From Planctomycetaceae bacterium (lineage in GTDB: Bacteria > Planctomycetota > Planctomycetia > Pirellulales > Pirellulaceae), in NCBI GenBank assembly GCA_003501565.1, contig DNPC01000676.1:1-7168 (forward strand): 7,168 bases of DNA. Direction: 5' to 3'. The notes beneath the pieces were generated by a model, which was not told the origin of the DNA, made no database searches, and worked only from the letters and a program-made list of their open reading frames with translations. This document shows, in pieces, positions 4,889 through 7,168 of the stretch. The position numbers and the translations under genes were made by a program. Every line of letters starts with the position of its first letter. Within the stretch, counting starts at the first letter, position 1.

Positions 4889-7168
4889 ATGGATTTGAAT
4901 CGGATGAACGGCCCCATCAAGAAGTTACTCGCTGCAAACAGAAGTGAAATTGCAACACGCGTCTTCCGAAGCGCTCATGAACTAGGGATCCGGACGGTCG
5001 CCCTGTATTCGCACGAAGATCGCTTTGCGCTACACCGCTTCAAGGCCGACGAGGCATATCAGATTGGGCGAGCTGGTGAACCGATTCGGTCCTATCTGGA
5101 TATCGACGGGATCGTCCAACTATGCATCAAACATGATATTGATGCGGTTCACCCTGGTTACGGGTTCTTGTCAGAAAACCCCGCCTTTGCGGGAGCTTTG
5201 GAGGCGGCGGGAATCACATTCGTGGGACCTTCCGTCGCCGCCCTGAATCAGCTGGGCGACAAGGTTGCTGCTCGCGACATCGCCATGAAGGCAGGAGTGC
5301 CGGTTCTCCCCGGTAGTTCGACGGCAGTCTCCGGCCCCGATGAAGCCCAAAAGTTGGCGGCGGAAATGGGCTACCCTGTCATGTTGAAAGCGGCCAAAGG
5401 CGGCGGCGGCCGAGGAATGCGGGTCGTCGAATCAGAAAAAGACCTAGCCACGTCGCTCGAATCAGCTCAGCGTGAGGCGTTGAATGCATTCGGCAGCGAT
5501 GAGGTGTTTGTGGAAAAACTCGTCCGCCGGGCACGGCACTTGGAAGTCCAACTGCTCGGTGACGACCACGGAAATCTAATTCACCTACACGAACGTGATT
5601 GTTCGGTCCAACGGCGGCACCAAAAAGTGGTCGAACTGGCGCCTGCACCGAATCTAAAACCCGAGATCGCTGCCGAATTGCATCAAGCAGCCCTCAAGAT
5701 CGGCCAAGCTGTCGGATATCGCGCCGCCGGCACTGTTGAGTTCTTATATGACACCGACGAGGAGAAATTCTACTTTATTGAAGTCAACCCACGAATCCAA
5801 GTGGAACACACCGTTACAGAAGAAGTCACCGGGATCGATATCGTCCGGGCGCAAATCTTGGTCTCAATGGGGCACAAACTCGGCGATGACTCCGTTGCAC
5901 TCCCGATGCAGGATGACATCGCTGTCAACGGATTTGCGATGCAGTGCCGAGTCACGACTGAAGATCCAGCCAACCAATTCCGGCCCGATTACGGCCGAAT
6001 CACTCACTACCGAAGCGCCGGGGGATTGGGAATCCGCTTAGATGCTGGCAGTGCCTATAGCGGAGCGAGCGTTAATCCTTTCTACGATTCGATGTTGGTC
6101 AAAGTCACAGCTCGTGGCCGAACGCTCGATGAATCCGCACGGCGAATGGAACGCTGTCTGCAAGAGTTTCGAATCCGCGGCGTTAAGACGAATATCCCCT
6201 TCCTGATCCGCCTGATTGGGAACGACACCTTCTTACAAGGCAACGCAACGACCCGCCTTATCGATTCCTCCGATGGGTTATTCACTCTACCCGCTCGGCG
6301 CGACCGCGCAACGAAGTTGCTCAGATTCTTAGCAAATGTGATCGTTAATGGCAACGAACTGGTTGTGGGTAGACCTGTCGCAACGCGGCGCGAACCTGCG
6401 CCTGTACCACCGGTGCAGTCCGGAGATTTCCCCAAGGGCACACGAGACCGACTCAAGGAACTCGGACCAAACAAGTTTGCCCAGTGGGTCAAGGATCAAA
6501 AGAGTCTGCTTCTAACTGATACCACGATGCGCGACGCCCACCAAAGTTTGCTTGCTACGCGGCTGCGCACCTACGACATGTTGGAAATAGCAGACGTCTA
6601 CGCCCGCAACGCATCGCAGTTCTTTTCGCTGGAGATGTGGGGTGGTGCGACGTTCGACACGTCGATGCGTTTCCTGAAAGAGAGCCCGTGGCAGCGGTTG
6701 GTTCAGATGCGCGAGAAGTGCCCTAATATTCTGTTCCAAATGCTCCTGCGAGCCAGCAACGCAGTCGGCTACACGAACTACCCAGACAACGTCGTCAAGT
6801 CTTTCGTGAAGGAAGCGGCCGATGCTGGCATCGATGTCTTCCGCGTTTTCGATGCCCTCAATTGGATCGACAACATGGAAGTTGCCATGGAAGCGGTCTT
6901 GGATAGCGGTGCGATTTGTGAGGCGTCGATCTGCTACTCTGGCGACATCATGGATCCCGACCGTCAGAAATACTCGCTCAAATACTACGTCGATCTGGCC
7001 AAGCAATTGGAAAAACTTGGCGCTCACATTCTGGCGATCAAGGATATGGCTGGACTGTGCAAACCCGACGCCGCTCGCCTGCTTACAAAAACACTGAAGC
7101 AAGAAATTGGTATTCCGATTCACTTTCATACCCATGATACGGCGGGCATTCAGGCAGCATCCATCTTG
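4889..7168 (+). CDS. pyc: Pyruvate carboxylase, N-terminal 760 residues (partial, runs off window end)
   Basis: This biotin enzyme makes oxaloacetate from pyruvate, bicarbonate and ATP, replenishing the TCA cycle in the cytoplasm. Residues 10-460 are the biotin carboxylase domain: LLAANRSEIATRVFRSAHEL (13-32), the ATP-grasp glycine loop KAAKGGGGRGM (167-177), ERDCSVQRRHQKVVE (235-249) and FIEVNPRIQVEHTVTE (296-311). A linker with KLLRFLANVIVNG (from 476) follows. The carboxyltransferase barrel begins near 530: TDTTMRDAHQSLLATR (from 543, metal ligand Asp549, Arg548 and Gln552), LEMWGGATFD, the lysine to be carboxylated in KDMAGL (Lys718) and metal ligands His747 and His749 in HFHTHDT. All catalytic residues visible are intact. 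NRSEIA replaces the commoner NRGEIA, as in the Rhizobium etli enzyme. About 390 residues, including the rest of the carboxyltransferase, the allosteric domain and the biotin carrier, lie outside the window. The start is 4889 or 4904 (in frame); neither has a good ribosome site. Confidence 0.96.
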   Translation, partial: MDLNRMNGPIKKLLAANRSEIATRVFRSAHELGIRTVALYSHEDRFALHRFKADEAYQIGRAGEPIRSYLDIDGIVQLCIKHDIDAVHPGYGFLSENPAFAGALEAAGITFVGPSVAALNQLGDKVAARDIAMKAGVPVLPGSSTAVSGPDEAQKLAAEMGYPVMLKAAKGGGGRGMRVVESEKDLATSLESAQREALNAFGSDEVFVEKLVRRARHLEVQLLGDDHGNLIHLHERDCSVQRRHQKVVELAPAPNLKPEIAAELHQAALKIGQAVGYRAAGTVEFLYDTDEEKFYFIEVNPRIQVEHTVTEEVTGIDIVRAQILVSMGHKLGDDSVALPMQDDIAVNGFAMQCRVTTEDPANQFRPDYGRITHYRSAGGLGIRLDAGSAYSGASVNPFYDSMLVKVTARGRTLDESARRMERCLQEFRIRGVKTNIPFLIRLIGNDTFLQGNATTRLIDSSDGLFTLPARRDRATKLLRFLANVIVNGNELVVGRPVATRREPAPVPPVQSGDFPKGTRDRLKELGPNKFAQWVKDQKSLLLTDTTMRDAHQSLLATRLRTYDMLEIADVYARNASQFFSLEMWGGATFDTSMRFLKESPWQRLVQMREKCPNILFQMLLRASNAVGYTNYPDNVVKSFVKEAADAGIDVFRVFDALNWIDNMEVAMEAVLDSGAICEASICYSGDIMDPDRQKYSLKYYVDLAKQLEKLGAHILAIKDMAGLCKPDAARLLTKTLKQEIGIPIHFHTHDTAGIQAASIL

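Noticed and set aside
6512..7135. 207-residue minus-strand open frame inside the pyruvate carboxylase region
   Set aside because: It is antisense to the conserved carboxyltransferase domain, whose catalytic residues are all intact on the plus strand. The minus-strand translation shows no domain, so it is a shadow frame.
1..7168. CRISPR array, insertion sequence, tRNA/rRNA or defence system
   Set aside because: I saw no regularly spaced repeats, no transposase or integrase motifs, no cloverleaf with a TTCRA arm and no nuclease or toxin-antitoxin genes.

Overview
The window looks like chromosomal DNA from a planctomycete, most likely the Pirellulaceae (Rhodopirellula-like). Three things point there: two secreted or membrane-anchored hypothetical proteins of a planctomycete type (one with the arginine-Phe-Ser-Leu membrane-anchor start common in that phylum), a secreted DUF3179-type protein, and mostly single-gene transcription units with sizeable intergenic gaps and moderate GC. 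The assignment is an inference from protein character, not from a marker gene.

Layout: (1) 1-417, minus strand, the N-terminal 139 residues of an exported protein, probably DUF3179, cut by the window edge. (2) 418-752, a divergent intergenic region with an imperfect hairpin at 662-693 that resembles a dispersed intergenic repeat. (3) 753-1517 and 1507-3003, plus strand, two overlapping, probably translationally coupled genes for membrane-anchored proteins of unknown function. (4) 3004-3146, a short convergent gap with weak stem-loops. (5) 3147-4664, minus strand, a two-domain protein: an atypical NAD(P)-binding SDR domain fused to DUF2867. (6) 4665-4888, a divergent gap with a nested inverted repeat. 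(7) 4889 to the window end, plus strand, the first 760 residues of a single-chain pyruvate carboxylase: the biotin carboxylase domain, the linker and most of the carboxyltransferase active site. The rest of the carboxyltransferase and the biotin carrier domain lie beyond the edge.

The genes do not form one pathway. Pyruvate carboxylase is a housekeeping anaplerotic enzyme. The DUF2867 oxidoreductase is a separate unit transcribed away from it. Only the 753-3003 pair is clearly organised to be made together: a strong ribosome binding site lies inside the first gene and the genes overlap by 11 bases. I see no mobile element, CRISPR array, tRNA, rRNA or defence locus. The best candidate for something undescribed is the membrane-anchored pair, whose membrane-distal parts share a weak motif; this remains a hypothesis.
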